A DNA stretch of 57,195 nt from contig DPJB01000042.1 in the NCBI GenBank assembly GCA_003543245.1, positions 10,536 to 67,730 on the forward strand, read 5' to 3'. Shown in pieces: positions 1 to 8,718 of the stretch. Within the stretch, counting starts at the first letter, position 1; each line of letters begins with the position of its first letter. Below the pieces are notes generated by a model. The model was not told the origin of the DNA, searched no databases, and saw nothing but the letters and a program-made list of their open reading frames with translations. The translations under genes and the position numbers were made by a program. Source of the DNA: Moraxellaceae bacterium (GTDB taxonomy: Bacteria > Pseudomonadota > Gammaproteobacteria > Pseudomonadales > Moraxellaceae).

Positions 1-371
1 TTGCCCTTGCCGGTCGCGCCATGGGAAATGGCATCGGCGCCCACTTCATTGGCAATCTCGATAAGGCGCTTGGCAATCAGCGGACGGGCGATGGACGTAC
101 CCAGCAGGTATTCGCCTTCATAGATGGTGTTGGCACGGAACATCGGGAACACGTAGTCACGCACGAACTCTTCGCGCAGGTCTTCAATGTAGATGTCCTT
201 GACGCCCATGGCCTGTGCCTTGGCACGGGCAGGCTCGACTTCCTCACCCTGGCCGATGTCGGCGGTAAAGGTGACGACTTCACACTGGTAGTTGTCCTGC
301 AGCCACTTGACGATGACCGAGGTGTCGAGGCCGCCGGAATAGGCAAGCACAACTTTCTTGATGGCGGACAT
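1..371 (-). CDS. argG: Argininosuccinate synthase, N-terminal part (cut by window edge)
   Basis: Reading the minus strand from the ATG at 371 gives a frame that stays open to the window edge (about 123 residues). It begins MSAIKKVVLAYSGGLDTSV, the N-type ATP pyrophosphatase (PP-loop) motif SGGLDTS of argininosuccinate synthase, followed by TADIGQGEEVEPAR and SIARPLIAK, all typical of ArgG. The enzyme joins citrulline and aspartate using ATP in the penultimate step of arginine synthesis in the cytosol. argD and argF lie about 13 kb away in the same window. The C-terminal two thirds are outside. A palindrome lies just upstream of the start. Confidence 0.97.
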   Translation of the reverse strand, partial: MSAIKKVVLAYSGGLDTSVIVKWLQDNYQCEVVTFTADIGQGEEVEPARAKAQAMGVKDIYIEDLREEFVRDYVFPMFRANTIYEGEYLLGTSIARPLIAKRLIEIANEVGADAISHGATGKG

Positions 372-421
372 GGCGGGTTCCCAAAGCAAGGAAGGGGGAA
401 TAAAGAGGCGCGTATTCTACG

Positions 422-443
422 CTATGCCCCTGCAGGGGCATAG
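422..443. promoter_or_regulatory. Perfect 22-bp palindrome upstream of argG
   Basis: Positions 422-443 form a perfect 22-bp palindrome with half-site CTATGCCCCTG. It lies 50 bp upstream of the argG start and 12 bp past the stop of the diguanylate cyclase gene. On the argG strand it is followed two bases later by TAGAAT (a possible -10), so the palindrome would cover the spacer and -35 region, as an operator would. There is no U-run, so it is not an ordinary intrinsic terminator. The role is inferred. Confidence 0.4.
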
Positions 444-455
444 GCGAAAAAGAGG

Positions 456-1730
456 TCAGGGCAGACGAACCGGGGAGGTATCGACGGTGCCGTCCGGGTG
501 CACCAGCATGATGCAGTTGCGCCCGGCATGCTTGGCGGCATAAACCGCCTCGTCAACCCGGGCCAGCAACATGGGGCCACGCAAGTCGCCACGCGGCACC
601 ATGGACGCCACCCCCATGCTTACCGTCACATGGCTTGCCACGCTGGAGGCCGCATGGGCAATCTTCAGGGCACTGATGCTGCGGGCGACATGCAGGGCAA
701 CCTCGCGGGCACCATCCAGCGACGTGCTGGGCAACAGCAACACAAACTCCTCACCACCGTAGCGGGCCGCCATGTCACCGGGGCGCCTGAGCACCGATTT
801 CAGCGCCTTTCCAACCAACGCCAGTGCCCGGTCTCCCTCGGCGTGGCCATGAGAGTCATTGAACGGCTTGAAGTGATCGACATCCACAAAGATCAGGGCA
901 ACATCACGACTGTCGCGACGCGCCCGATCCCACTCCTGCTGGAATACCTCATTGAAGTGGCGACGGTTGGCCAGCCCTGTCAGCGCATCCTCGCGTGACA
1001 ACCGGTTCAGCTCCTGCGACAGCTTGTTCAGCTTGAGCTTTTCCAGGCCCAGCATTTCGGACTGCAGGAACATGATGCGGTCGCGGTGCTCAAGCATGTA
1101 ACACAGCAACATGCCCACGGCGTTGGCCAGTACCACGTATTGACTGAAATGCCCCCAGTTGTACCAGAGGCCCAGCAAATGAATGACCACAAATGAAATT
1201 AGCGCCGCCCCCACGCAGGCAATGACGGCAGGCACCAGGAGCAGGCCACCAATACCATAGGTAATGGCAATGACCAGAATGACCACATAACTGGAGTGCT
1301 GATTGAAGAACGGGTCCGGGAAAGCCGATGTGCCCACCGTAATGGTGGCCACCGCCGTCAAGGCAATCAGGCTGACGTAATTGCGGTACCACTTGTCCAG
1401 CTGGGGAATCCGGGGCAGTGACAGCAATGCCGCCACAATAGCCCCCTCCATCAGGTAGATAACCCACCAGACCTTCTCGTTCTGCTCAAGCAACACCGGG
1501 TTGGAGTACGCCTGTACCTGGGACCAGGTGAGTATCCCGATAAAGATGTAAAAGCCGACAATTGCCCACCAGGAATGATTAAGCAGCTCTATGGCACGGT
1601 TCTGCAGGTGCAGATGAAAGGCGCTTTCAATGGCAGGCGGAAAGCGGACGAAGGGGCGATCATCCTCAAGAAGCTGCTGTATTTCCTTGATGTCGGCGTC
1701 TGTCGTGTCGCGCAGGGAGGGTATCGTCAC
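456..1730 (-). CDS. Membrane-bound diguanylate cyclase (GGDEF)
   Basis: This 424-residue protein has a cytosolic N-terminus of about 50 residues, about six hydrophobic segments between residues 52 and 214, a short helical linker, and a C-terminal GGDEF domain (about 245-410). The active-site motif is GGEEF (325-329), so it is probably catalytic. An inhibitory I-site RxxD (RPGD, 316-319) sits exactly five residues before it, so product feedback by c-di-GMP is expected. The reaction is two GTP to c-di-GMP at the inner membrane. The start is GTG at 1730, preceded by AAGGA at 1738-1742. The membrane part is not a named sensor domain that I recognise. It is a single gene, and no partner is visible. 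Confidence 0.93.
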   Translation of the reverse strand: MTIPSLRDTTDADIKEIQQLLEDDRPFVRFPPAIESAFHLHLQNRAIELLNHSWWAIVGFYIFIGILTWSQVQAYSNPVLLEQNEKVWWVIYLMEGAIVAALLSLPRIPQLDKWYRNYVSLIALTAVATITVGTSAFPDPFFNQHSSYVVILVIAITYGIGGLLLVPAVIACVGAALISFVVIHLLGLWYNWGHFSQYVVLANAVGMLLCYMLEHRDRIMFLQSEMLGLEKLKLNKLSQELNRLSREDALTGLANRRHFNEVFQQEWDRARRDSRDVALIFVDVDHFKPFNDSHGHAEGDRALALVGKALKSVLRRPGDMAARYGGEEFVLLLPSTSLDGAREVALHVARSISALKIAHAASSVASHVTVSMGVASMVPRGDLRGPMLLARVDEAVYAAKHAGRNCIMLVHPDGTVDTSPVRLP

Positions 1731-1978
1731 AACCGGATCCTTGAAGGCTAAACTGCGTCAACCGGCCCGAAACCAGAACATTCAGGCACTACTTCAAACC
1801 GGTTAATCCTTGTGCAGGCCGGGAATGTGCCAGCCTCTCGGCCCAGCGACAATGCTGCTCCGACCGGTGGCTCGCCATTTATCGCCTCCCTCCTCCCTGA
1901 CGACTGACACTGCCTCCTGTTAAAGGTTGGGGACTGCCTTGTCAGCCTGTTAAACTTGCGCGCAATTGAGGAGCTGAC

Positions 1979-3028
1979 ATGACCAACCAGACTATGACCC
2001 ACATGACCATTGCCCGCCCGGACGACTGGCATGTTCACCTGCGGGACGGTGCCATGCTGCCCGATACGGTAGCCGCCATTGCCCGTTATTTCGGCCGCGC
2101 CATCGTCATGCCCAATCTGGTTCCGCCAGCTCGTACCACCACTGAAGCAGGGGCCTACCGCGAACGCATCCTGGCTGCCCGCCCAAAGGGTTCGCGATTC
2201 GAGCCCCTGATGGTGCTCTACCTTACCGACAGCACCACACCAGCCGATATCCAGAATGCCAAGGCCTCCGGTTTTGTGCATGCCGTCAAACTCTATCCGG
2301 CCGGCGCTACCACCAACTCCGACTCTGGCGTGACCAGCATCGCCAACGTACAAGCCGTTCTGGAAAAAATGGCCGAAGTCGGCATGCCCTTGTTGATTCA
2401 TGGCGAAGTCACACATAGCGATGTCGACATCTTTGATCGCGAAAAAGTGTTTCTCGACACCATCCTGATGCCGCTGGTGGCGCGGCTGCCACAACTGAAG
2501 GTCGTGCTGGAGCACATCACCACGGCCGATGCTGCCGCCTTCATCAAGGAAGCACCCGCCACAGTGGGCGCCACCATTACAGCGCATCACCTGCTGTTCA
2601 ATCGCAACCACATGCTGGTAGGCGGTGTACGGCCCCATTATTTCTGCCTGCCGATCCTCAAGCGCCGTACCCATCAGGAAGCCCTGATCGCCGCCGCCAC
2701 CTCCGGTTCACCCAAATTCTTCCTGGGGACCGACTCTGCCCCGCATGCCATTGGCGCCAAGGAATCCGCGTGCGGCTGTGCCGGCTCGTACACCGCACAT
2801 GCGGCCATCGAGTTGTATGCTGAAGCCTTCGAAGCCGCCGGCGCACTCGACAAGCTGGAAGGATTTGCCAGCGTTCATGGCCCCGACTTCTACGGTTTGC
2901 CACGCAACACCGACACCATCACTCTGGTGAAGGAGTCCTGGGATGTGCCTGAAAGCTACCCCTTCGGAGAATCCATTGTCGTACCGATTCGTGCCGGCGC
3001 ACAAATCAGCTGGCGCGTGCAGTCATGA
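1979..3028 (+). CDS. pyrC: Dihydroorotase, class II
   Basis: This 349-residue protein matches E. coli PyrC in length. It carries the metal-ligand motif DDWHVHLRDG near the N-terminus, the carboxylated-lysine region KLYPAG, further ligand histidines in LIHGEV and LEHITT, and the catalytic aspartate in FLGTDSAPH. It cyclises carbamoyl-aspartate to dihydroorotate in pyrimidine synthesis. GAGGAG at 1968-1973 supports the first ATG, although two in-frame ATGs follow within ten codons. Its TGA overlaps the start of rnt by 4 bp (ATGA), so translation of the two is probably coupled. Confidence 0.97.
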   Translation: MTNQTMTHMTIARPDDWHVHLRDGAMLPDTVAAIARYFGRAIVMPNLVPPARTTTEAGAYRERILAARPKGSRFEPLMVLYLTDSTTPADIQNAKASGFVHAVKLYPAGATTNSDSGVTSIANVQAVLEKMAEVGMPLLIHGEVTHSDVDIFDREKVFLDTILMPLVARLPQLKVVLEHITTADAAAFIKEAPATVGATITAHHLLFNRNHMLVGGVRPHYFCLPILKRRTHQEALIAAATSGSPKFFLGTDSAPHAIGAKESACGCAGSYTAHAAIELYAEAFEAAGALDKLEGFASVHGPDFYGLPRNTDTITLVKESWDVPESYPFGESIVVPIRAGAQISWRVQS

Positions 3029-3678
3029 GCCACCACCCCGTACGTCCACTGGCCGAACGATTTCGTGGTTTTTTCCCTGTTGTAATCGATGTTGAAACCG
3101 GCGGCTTCAATTGCGCCACCGACGGGCTGCTGGAAATTGCTGCTGTCACGATTGCACAGGATGAAAACGGACTGCTCTACCCGAACGAATGCTTCCACTC
3201 CCATGTAGCCCCGTTTCCCGGTGCCAACCTGGAAAAAGCTGCGCTCGAATTCACGGGCATCAATCCGTTCCATCCCCTGCGCCCCTCTGAAGAGGAAGGC
3301 GCAGCCCTGCGTCGTATTTTTGATGGCATAAAAAAGGCGCAAAAGGCCGTCGGCTGCAAACGCAGCGTGCTGGTCGGCCACAATGCGCATTTCGATCTGG
3401 GTTTTGTGAATGCCGCAATAACGCGCAACAACCTGAAAAACGTGTCACCGTTTCACCCGTTCTCGGTATTTGACACGGCAACGCTGGCAGGGCTTGCCTA
3501 TGGGCAAACCGTGCTGGCACGCGCCTGCGCAACCGCCGGAATTGCCTTCGACAACAAGGAAGCCCATTCTGCCCTGTACGATGCACAAAGGACGGCAGAG
3601 CTGTACTGCTCAATCGTCAATACATGGTGGGAAAAGATCGGCCCGCCGCCCGTTGATGCAAGCAGCGACGAAGCCTGA
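3025..3678 (+). CDS. rnt: Ribonuclease T
   Basis: This 217-residue DEDDh 3'-5' exonuclease has the expected catalytic set: D22 and E24 in VIDVETGG, D124 in GHNAHFDLGF, H181 in EAHSALYDA and D186. RNase T trims the 3' ends of tRNA and other stable RNAs in the cytosol. The length is normal for the family. The gene starts inside the pyrC stop (ATGA overlap), which makes the two a translationally coupled pair. The next gene downstream is convergent. Confidence 0.96.
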   Translation: MSHHPVRPLAERFRGFFPVVIDVETGGFNCATDGLLEIAAVTIAQDENGLLYPNECFHSHVAPFPGANLEKAALEFTGINPFHPLRPSEEEGAALRRIFDGIKKAQKAVGCKRSVLVGHNAHFDLGFVNAAITRNNLKNVSPFHPFSVFDTATLAGLAYGQTVLARACATAGIAFDNKEAHSALYDAQRTAELYCSIVNTWWEKIGPPPVDASSDEA

Positions 3679-3698
3679 TCAGCACACACGACACTGAT

Positions 3699-4427
3699 CT
3701 AGTCCGACCAGTCCATGTCCGGGAGACGCGAAAACGTCTCCCTGAGGCCCTGTGACCACCCCTTGCGGATTTGCTGGAAGTAGGCGTTATCCTCATCCAC
3801 GCGATGGCGCTTGGTCACTTTGAAGCTGTCGCGCTCATAGCAGAGCAAATCAATCGGCAGACCGACCGAGATGTTGCTGCGAATGGTTGAGTCAAACGAG
3901 ATCAACACGCACTTGGCCGCCTCATCCAGCGACGTCCCGTAATTGATCACCCGATCAATGATTGGTTTGCCGTACTTGCTCTCGCCAATCTGGAAATAAG
4001 GCGTTTCCGTAGTGGCCTCGATGAAGTTGCCTTGCGGATAGATATTGAACAGCCTTGGCTCCTCCCCCTTCAGCTGGCCACCCAGCAAAAACGACGAGCC
4101 AAAATCAATACCCGACTGCATGGGCACCTTGCTGTCGCGCTCAATCACCTCCCGCAGGGTACTGCCCACCAGACAGGCCACGTCGTACATGGATGACTGA
4201 CTGAACAGATTGTCTTTTTCATGTTGAAGGCGCTTGCGCAACACACTGATAGTGCTTTGCGTTGTCGCCAGATTACCGGCCGACAGCAGACAGATGACCT
4301 CCTCACCCTGCTTTTCCAGCAGCGTCATCTTGCAAAAAGTGGCAATGTGATCGACCCCGGCATTGGTACGGGTATCCGACGCCATTATCAGACCTTCTGC
4401 CAGATTCATGGCTACACAATAGGTCAT
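3699..4427 (-). CDS. Anbu-type proteasome-like peptidase
   Basis: This 242-residue Ntn-hydrolase begins MTYCVAMNLAEGLIMASDTRTNAG. Removal of Met would expose Thr1; Asp17 (SDTRTNAG) and Lys32 (CKMTLL) then occupy the usual proteasome-beta/HslV catalytic positions. This start and the gene neighbourhood fit Anbu (ancestral beta subunit), a bacterial proteasome homologue that typically sits with a transglutaminase-like protein, an alpha-E protein and a circularly permuted ATP-grasp protein. All three are present here, upstream in the same operon (gap of 17 bp to the transglutaminase gene). The substrate is unknown; a link to peptide tagging or metabolism by the partner ATP-grasp is only a hypothesis. 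Confidence 0.9.
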   Translation of the reverse strand: MTYCVAMNLAEGLIMASDTRTNAGVDHIATFCKMTLLEKQGEEVICLLSAGNLATTQSTISVLRKRLQHEKDNLFSQSSMYDVACLVGSTLREVIERDSKVPMQSGIDFGSSFLLGGQLKGEEPRLFNIYPQGNFIEATTETPYFQIGESKYGKPIIDRVINYGTSLDEAAKCVLISFDSTIRSNISVGLPIDLLCYERDSFKVTKRHRVDEDNAYFQQIRKGWSQGLRETFSRLPDMDWSD

Positions 4428-4444
4428 CTTCTCAGTCCATCCTG

Positions 4445-5299
4445 TCAGGCCTGTTGCTGCTGTTGTTGTTGCTGGCTGATGTCCTGCTCCTGATCAGCTT
4501 CATTCGTTCCGGTCTGTGACTGCATGACACGTACATCGGCCTGCATGAGTTCGCCACCACCACCACGGCGCACACCACGCACCGGGCAGGCATCCAGATA
4601 GTCCATACCCACGGCCAGCTTGAGATGATTCTCATCCGCCCGCGAACGATTTACCACATCAAAACTCCACCAGCGGTCATGCAGCCACGCCTCGGCCCAG
4701 GCATGAGTGGCCATGTGATTACTGGCATGACCCGGCGAATGCACATAGCCGCTCACATAGCGTGCCGGCACCCCCAGATATCGGCAGCAGGACAGAAAGA
4801 TATGGGTATGATCCTGACAAACACCCAGCCCGGCAGCAAACGCATCGGCTGCCGTACTGCCAACATGCGTACTGCCCGGTGAAAACTCCACAGCCATTTC
4901 TATGCCCTGCGCCAGTGCCAGCAAGGCTTCCTGGGTCATCGGCTGCTTGCGAAAGCCCTCGGCAAAAGCAGCCAGCTCCGGGCTTATCGCTGTCAACGCC
5001 GTAGACCGCAGATACGGCAGCGGATCTCCGCCAGAAACACTGGTGCGCTCCCCGTCGTCCGTCTCGACAATCCCCATCGCACGGATTCGTATTTCGCGGT
5101 GCGGCATGTCCAGCGTCAACACATGGCAAATATTGCCGAAGGCATCCGAGGAAGACACCGCCGGGCTGGGCAACTCCAGCTTCCACTCCAGCACCCGCTG
5201 ACCTTCTGTACTTTGCGGGGTAAGCCGCAGGTACTGGGTGCTGTGTGCAACGGAACCCTCGTAGCGATAAACCGTTTCATGATTGACCGTGAGTATCAT
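4445..5299 (-). CDS. Transglutaminase-like cysteine protease of the Anbu operon
   Basis: This 284-residue protein has an N-terminal beta-rich bacterial transglutaminase domain (about 1-80) and a papain-like transglutaminase core with the triad C161 (GLGVCQDHTH), H199 (ATHAWAEAW) and D214 (WWSFDVVN). Its start overlaps the stop of the alpha-E gene by 4 bp (ATGA), and the Anbu peptidase follows, so it is the third gene of a four-gene operon. The C-terminus ends in an unusual glutamine run (eight consecutive Q, about 276-283) after an acidic stretch, encoded by mixed CAA/CAG codons. It probably hydrolyses or forms amide bonds, with unknown substrate. Confidence 0.92.
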   Translation of the reverse strand: MILTVNHETVYRYEGSVAHSTQYLRLTPQSTEGQRVLEWKLELPSPAVSSSDAFGNICHVLTLDMPHREIRIRAMGIVETDDGERTSVSGGDPLPYLRSTALTAISPELAAFAEGFRKQPMTQEALLALAQGIEMAVEFSPGSTHVGSTAADAFAAGLGVCQDHTHIFLSCCRYLGVPARYVSGYVHSPGHASNHMATHAWAEAWLHDRWWSFDVVNRSRADENHLKLAVGMDYLDACPVRGVRRGGGGELMQADVRVMQSQTGTNEADQEQDISQQQQQQQQA

Positions 5300-6228
5300 G
5301 CTGCCTCCAGATAGGCGCTGTGAATTCGTGCGCCCAGCTCATAGATATCTGCCAGAAAATTCTGCAGGTATTCCTGCAATCCTTCATCCATCACTTCATC
5401 AATTCGCGAATAGTGCAGTCGCGCATGAATTTCTGCTGCCAGCCGCTGCACATCCACGCCACTCTTGCCGTTGATTGTTTCCAGCGTCTGCGTGAGCTCA
5501 TTCAGACAAGCATGCAGGGAGCGCGGCAAGTCATCCCGCAGCAACAGCATCTCTGCTACGTTCATGGGCAGAATGCTTTCGCGATACAGGTCGCGATAGG
5601 TCTCAAAGGCCGAGAGCGAACGCAGCAATGCAGCCCACTGGTAATATTCCACTGCCTCACTGGAGCCGGCATCGGCAAACAGGGTGGGCGCTTTCACCAA
5701 AAGAATACGCGCCGTATTGTCAGCGCGTTCCAGAAACGTTCCGAGACGTGAAAAACGAAAGGCATCATTACGCTGAAGCGTGCCAAAGGTTGCCCCACGA
5801 AAGAGGTGCGAACGTTCCTTCACCCAATCCAGAAACCGGGGAAAACCCATGCGCTGAAGACTTTCAGGCTTCATGCCCTGAATCTCCAGCCATGTCGTGT
5901 TCAGCGACTCCCACATCTCGGCGGTAATCTTGCCACGCACCACATGCGCATTTTCACGGGCCTGCCGCACACAGGAGTAAATACTCGAAGGATTGTCGGG
6001 ATTTAGCGCAAAATACAACAACACCGCATTGGGCTTAGGCTTTATGCCACTGGCCAGAAACGCTTCACGCGTACCGGTGATATCCAGCGGCGCCATGACC
6101 TGGTCGCTGCCAACTCCACCAGGCATCAGCGATGACTGATAGCTGACATCGAGCACACGCGCAACGTTCTCGGCGCGTTCCATCTGACGCGACATCCAGT
6201 AAATACAGGAAGCAGTACGACTAAGCAT
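5296..6228 (-). CDS. Alpha-E domain protein of the Anbu operon
   Basis: From the ATG at 6228 this is a 310-residue, mostly helical protein starting MLSRTASCIYWMSRQMERAEN, the standard opening of the alpha-E (DUF403-type) family. An upstream in-frame start at 6261 would add 11 residues but lies deep inside the preceding ATP-grasp gene, so I chose 6228, which overlaps that gene by 8 bp. The function is unknown in the family. It consistently pairs with circularly permuted ATP-grasp and transglutaminase-like proteins, either as separate genes or as fusions, which suggests one complex or pathway. Confidence 0.92.
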   Translation of the reverse strand: MLSRTASCIYWMSRQMERAENVARVLDVSYQSSLMPGGVGSDQVMAPLDITGTREAFLASGIKPKPNAVLLYFALNPDNPSSIYSCVRQARENAHVVRGKITAEMWESLNTTWLEIQGMKPESLQRMGFPRFLDWVKERSHLFRGATFGTLQRNDAFRFSRLGTFLERADNTARILLVKAPTLFADAGSSEAVEYYQWAALLRSLSAFETYRDLYRESILPMNVAEMLLLRDDLPRSLHACLNELTQTLETINGKSGVDVQRLAAEIHARLHYSRIDEVMDEGLQEYLQNFLADIYELGARIHSAYLEAA

Positions 6229-7645
6229 CTTCAAGCACCCACGTGTCCTTGGTTCCGCCACCCTGCGATGAATTCACCACCAGCGACCCCTCCTTGAGTG
6301 CCACACGGGTCAGACCGCCCGGCACCAGCTGGATATCCCGCCCGCACAATACAAACGGACGCAAATCAATATGGCGCGGCGCAATACCGGCATCGACAAA
6401 CGTCGGGCAGGTCGACAGCGCCAGCGTTGGTTGCGCAATAAAATCCGAAGGGCTGGCCAGAATGCGGGCACGGTACGCCTCTATTTCTGCCTTGCTCGCG
6501 GCCGGCCCCACCAGCATGCCGTAACCACCCGAGCCATGAACCTCCTTCACCACCAGCTCATGCAGATTGGCCAGCACATGCTCACACTCCTCCGGCTTGC
6601 GCAGCTGCCAGGTCGGAACGTTGTTAAGAAGAGGCTCTTCACTCAGATAAAAGCGGATCATGTCCGGCACATAGGGATAAATAGATTTGTCATCCGCCAC
6701 ACCGGTGCCGATGGCATTCGCAATGGCCACACGACCGGCACGATAGACAGACAACAAACCGGGCACACCCAGCATCGAATCCGGACGGAACGCGAGCGGA
6801 TCAAGGAAAGAGTCGTCAATGCGCCGGTAAATCACATCCACACGGCGCGGGCCGGCTGTCGTGCGCAACTGCACGAAACCATCCTTCACATACAGGTCCG
6901 GTCCTTCCACCAGCTCCACACCCATTTGCTGGGCAAGGAAGGCATGCTCGAAGTAGGCAGAGTTGAAACGACCCGGCGTCAGCACCACCACCACCGGGTC
7001 AAGCACGCCAGCAGGCGCAGAGGCGCGCAAGGTATCCAGCAACATGTCCGGGTAATGCTCGACAGGTGCCACCGCATGCATGGAAAAGAGTTCCGGAAAC
7101 AACCGCATCATCATCTTGCGGTTTTCCAGCATGTACGACACCCCGCTCGGGGTACGAAGGTTGTCCTCCAGGACGTAGTACTCGCCCCGGTTGTCCCGCA
7201 CCAGATCAATCCCGGCAACATGCGAATAGATACGATTGGGCAGCGTGATGCCCTGCATGGCCAGCTGGTAATCATGATTGGTCAGAATCTGGCTGGCAGG
7301 AATGATGCCCGCCTTCAGGATGTGCTGTTCGTGATAGATATCGTGAAGGAATTCGTTCAGTGCATGGGCGCGCTGCTTGAGGCCTTGCGACACAAACTCC
7401 CATTCACTGGCCGAAATGATTCTGGGGACCTGGTCAAACGGGATCAGACGCTCGCTGCCTTCCTTGTCACCGTACACGGCAAAGGTGATACCAACGCGAC
7501 GGAACAACCAGTCCGCCTCGGCACGCTTCTGCGCCACCTCTTCAGCCGGTAATGCATTCAGCCATTCGGCGAACGCCTTGTAAGCGGGCCTTACCTGCGT
7601 ACGTCCCGCAAACATTTCATCGTAAAACCGTGGGGAAGCACCCAT
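6221..7645 (-). CDS. Circularly permuted ATP-grasp protein of the Anbu operon
   Basis: This is a protein of about 474 residues of the circularly permuted ATP-grasp family (type 2), recognisable from MFAGRTQVRPAYKAF, the FAVYGDKEGSERLIPFD region, EDNLRTPSGVSYMLENR and the KEVHGSGGYGMLVGP nucleotide-binding segment. ATP-grasp enzymes form amide or thioester bonds via acyl phosphates. It is the first gene of the Anbu operon. The ATG at 7645 has AAGG nine bases upstream; a TTG at 7654 is possible but has no useful ribosome site. The start codon sits in one arm of a 9-bp inverted repeat (7640-7648 / 7666-7674), with the Shine-Dalgarno in the loop. Confidence 0.92.
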   Translation of the reverse strand: MGASPRFYDEMFAGRTQVRPAYKAFAEWLNALPAEEVAQKRAEADWLFRRVGITFAVYGDKEGSERLIPFDQVPRIISASEWEFVSQGLKQRAHALNEFLHDIYHEQHILKAGIIPASQILTNHDYQLAMQGITLPNRIYSHVAGIDLVRDNRGEYYVLEDNLRTPSGVSYMLENRKMMMRLFPELFSMHAVAPVEHYPDMLLDTLRASAPAGVLDPVVVVLTPGRFNSAYFEHAFLAQQMGVELVEGPDLYVKDGFVQLRTTAGPRRVDVIYRRIDDSFLDPLAFRPDSMLGVPGLLSVYRAGRVAIANAIGTGVADDKSIYPYVPDMIRFYLSEEPLLNNVPTWQLRKPEECEHVLANLHELVVKEVHGSGGYGMLVGPAASKAEIEAYRARILASPSDFIAQPTLALSTCPTFVDAGIAPRHIDLRPFVLCGRDIQLVPGGLTRVALKEGSLVVNSSQGGGTKDTWVLEDA

Positions 7646-7674
7646 GTCGCACAACCTTGAGTAGAGACATGGGT
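7640..7674 (-). promoter_or_regulatory. Hairpin enclosing the start of the ATP-grasp gene
   Basis: ACCCATGTC and GACATGGGT are perfect 9-bp inverted repeats at 7640-7648 and 7666-7674, separated by 17 nt. In the mRNA the 3' arm holds the chosen ATG and the loop holds the AAGG ribosome site, so folding could limit translation of the first gene of the Anbu operon. A regulatory role is inferred from the geometry only. Confidence 0.35.
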
Positions 7675-7786
7675 ATCAATGCATTGTCTGTGCCAAGGCA
7701 GGAGCGGCAGAAAGCCTGTGTTTTGCATGGATTTTCGGACAGAACAGCCCTGAGGTGGTGCACGGGCCACACAGCCCCGCACCATT

Positions 7787-7800
7787 AGTGATGCATCACT
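7787..7800. promoter_or_regulatory. 14-bp perfect palindrome in the Anbu operon upstream region
   Basis: AGTGATGCATCACT (7787-7800) is a perfect palindrome in the 275-bp gap between the PepSY gene stop and the Anbu operon start, about 140 bp upstream of that start. Its size and symmetry suit a dimeric regulator. Nothing else recognisable was seen in this gap, and no clear -35/-10 pair. Confidence 0.25.
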
Positions 7801-7920
7801 GCAAAGCAGGCCCGTCAGTCAAAGAGCCGGGACATCAGGATACATGCCCCATGAACACCCACGTGCCCCGGAACAGACCCTGCCACAGCCCCTGCTGCAG
7901 ACACAGGTACAGAAAGACGA

Positions 7921-8658
7921 TCAGTGAGTGTGAGACGGCGCCACACGACGACGCCGGAAAAAAAGCCAGACGCCGGAAAGCGCCAGCAGAATGGTGGCAA
8001 TACCTGTCAGATCCACCAGCCACACACCGAATGAACCAAACAGGCGGCCACTGTGCAGATCCAGCATCACCCGCTCCCAGGTAATGGCATCAACTGGCGC
8101 CGAAGACATGGTCACTGACGGCTCCTGCCACACCACATCCGGACCGGTCTGCATCGTATGCACGGTAAGATCCGCCAGATTCACGCCCAGACTACTGTCC
8201 GCAGTTTTCAGCAGGATCGTGTCGCCATCTGATGACACTGCCGACAGCCCGGACGGAATTCCGCGCAAGCTGTCTGCCTGATCAATGAGCTGTCCATCCG
8301 GTGTCAGCAAGACCAGCCTGTCAGGGCAAACCACCAGCACCTGCTCCCGCGTCTCCATGACACCCACGAGATGCGCGCAATCGGTCAGCTGCTCATCACC
8401 CAGCCACAACTGGCCATCACGCACCCCCAAGGCACGGCCAGCCAGCTCATGCTTGCCCACTGACGCAGCCCCGGCAGACTCCAGGCCATAATGCGCACGC
8501 AGCCAGCGGTTTTCGAGTGGCTTGCGGTCCAGACCGATATCATGGGAGTGGTTAAGCAGAATGCCGGTCACGGCCAACAGCAGCAGAAGCAATGCCACTG
8601 CTACACCGATGCGTCGGTGCCAGCGCAAGAGCACGAATCGCCAGTGGGACTTGAACAC
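7921..8658 (-). CDS. PepSY-associated transmembrane protein
   Basis: This 245-residue protein has a basic N-terminus, one membrane helix (about 16-35, VAVALLLLLLAVTGILLNHS), a periplasmic domain of about 160 residues and a second helix (about 214-232) followed by an RRRR stop-transfer and a His-containing tail. HRRIG before the first helix and the arrangement resemble PepSY-associated proteins, many of which pass electrons across the inner membrane to periplasmic flavoproteins or ferric siderophores. It lies 60 bp downstream of an FMN-binding protein gene on the same strand, and a Fur-box-like site precedes the first gene of the set. A redox role is inferred. Confidence 0.85.
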   Translation of the reverse strand: MFKSHWRFVLLRWHRRIGVAVALLLLLLAVTGILLNHSHDIGLDRKPLENRWLRAHYGLESAGAASVGKHELAGRALGVRDGQLWLGDEQLTDCAHLVGVMETREQVLVVCPDRLVLLTPDGQLIDQADSLRGIPSGLSAVSSDGDTILLKTADSSLGVNLADLTVHTMQTGPDVVWQEPSVTMSSAPVDAITWERVMLDLHSGRLFGSFGVWLVDLTGIATILLALSGVWLFFRRRRVAPSHTH

Positions 8659-8718
8659 AGATGTAAACCCGAAAATGGCCGAAGCAGAAAATGACGGAAA
8701 TAATGCGCGGCGAGTCTA

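Noticed and set aside
1748..2674. Long 308-codon open frame on the minus strand opposite pyrC
   Set aside because: It is antisense to an unmistakable pyrC, has no family features, and reflects GC-rich codon bias.
4448..4475. CAA/CAG repeat at the end of the transglutaminase-like gene as a slippage switch
   Set aside because: It uses mixed codons and sits at the C-terminus; changes would come in threes or alter only the tail, so switching is unlikely.
6371..7552. 393-codon plus-strand frame opposite the ATP-grasp gene
   Set aside because: It mirrors the codon structure of the real gene; its His/Arg/Gln-rich sequence has no domain.
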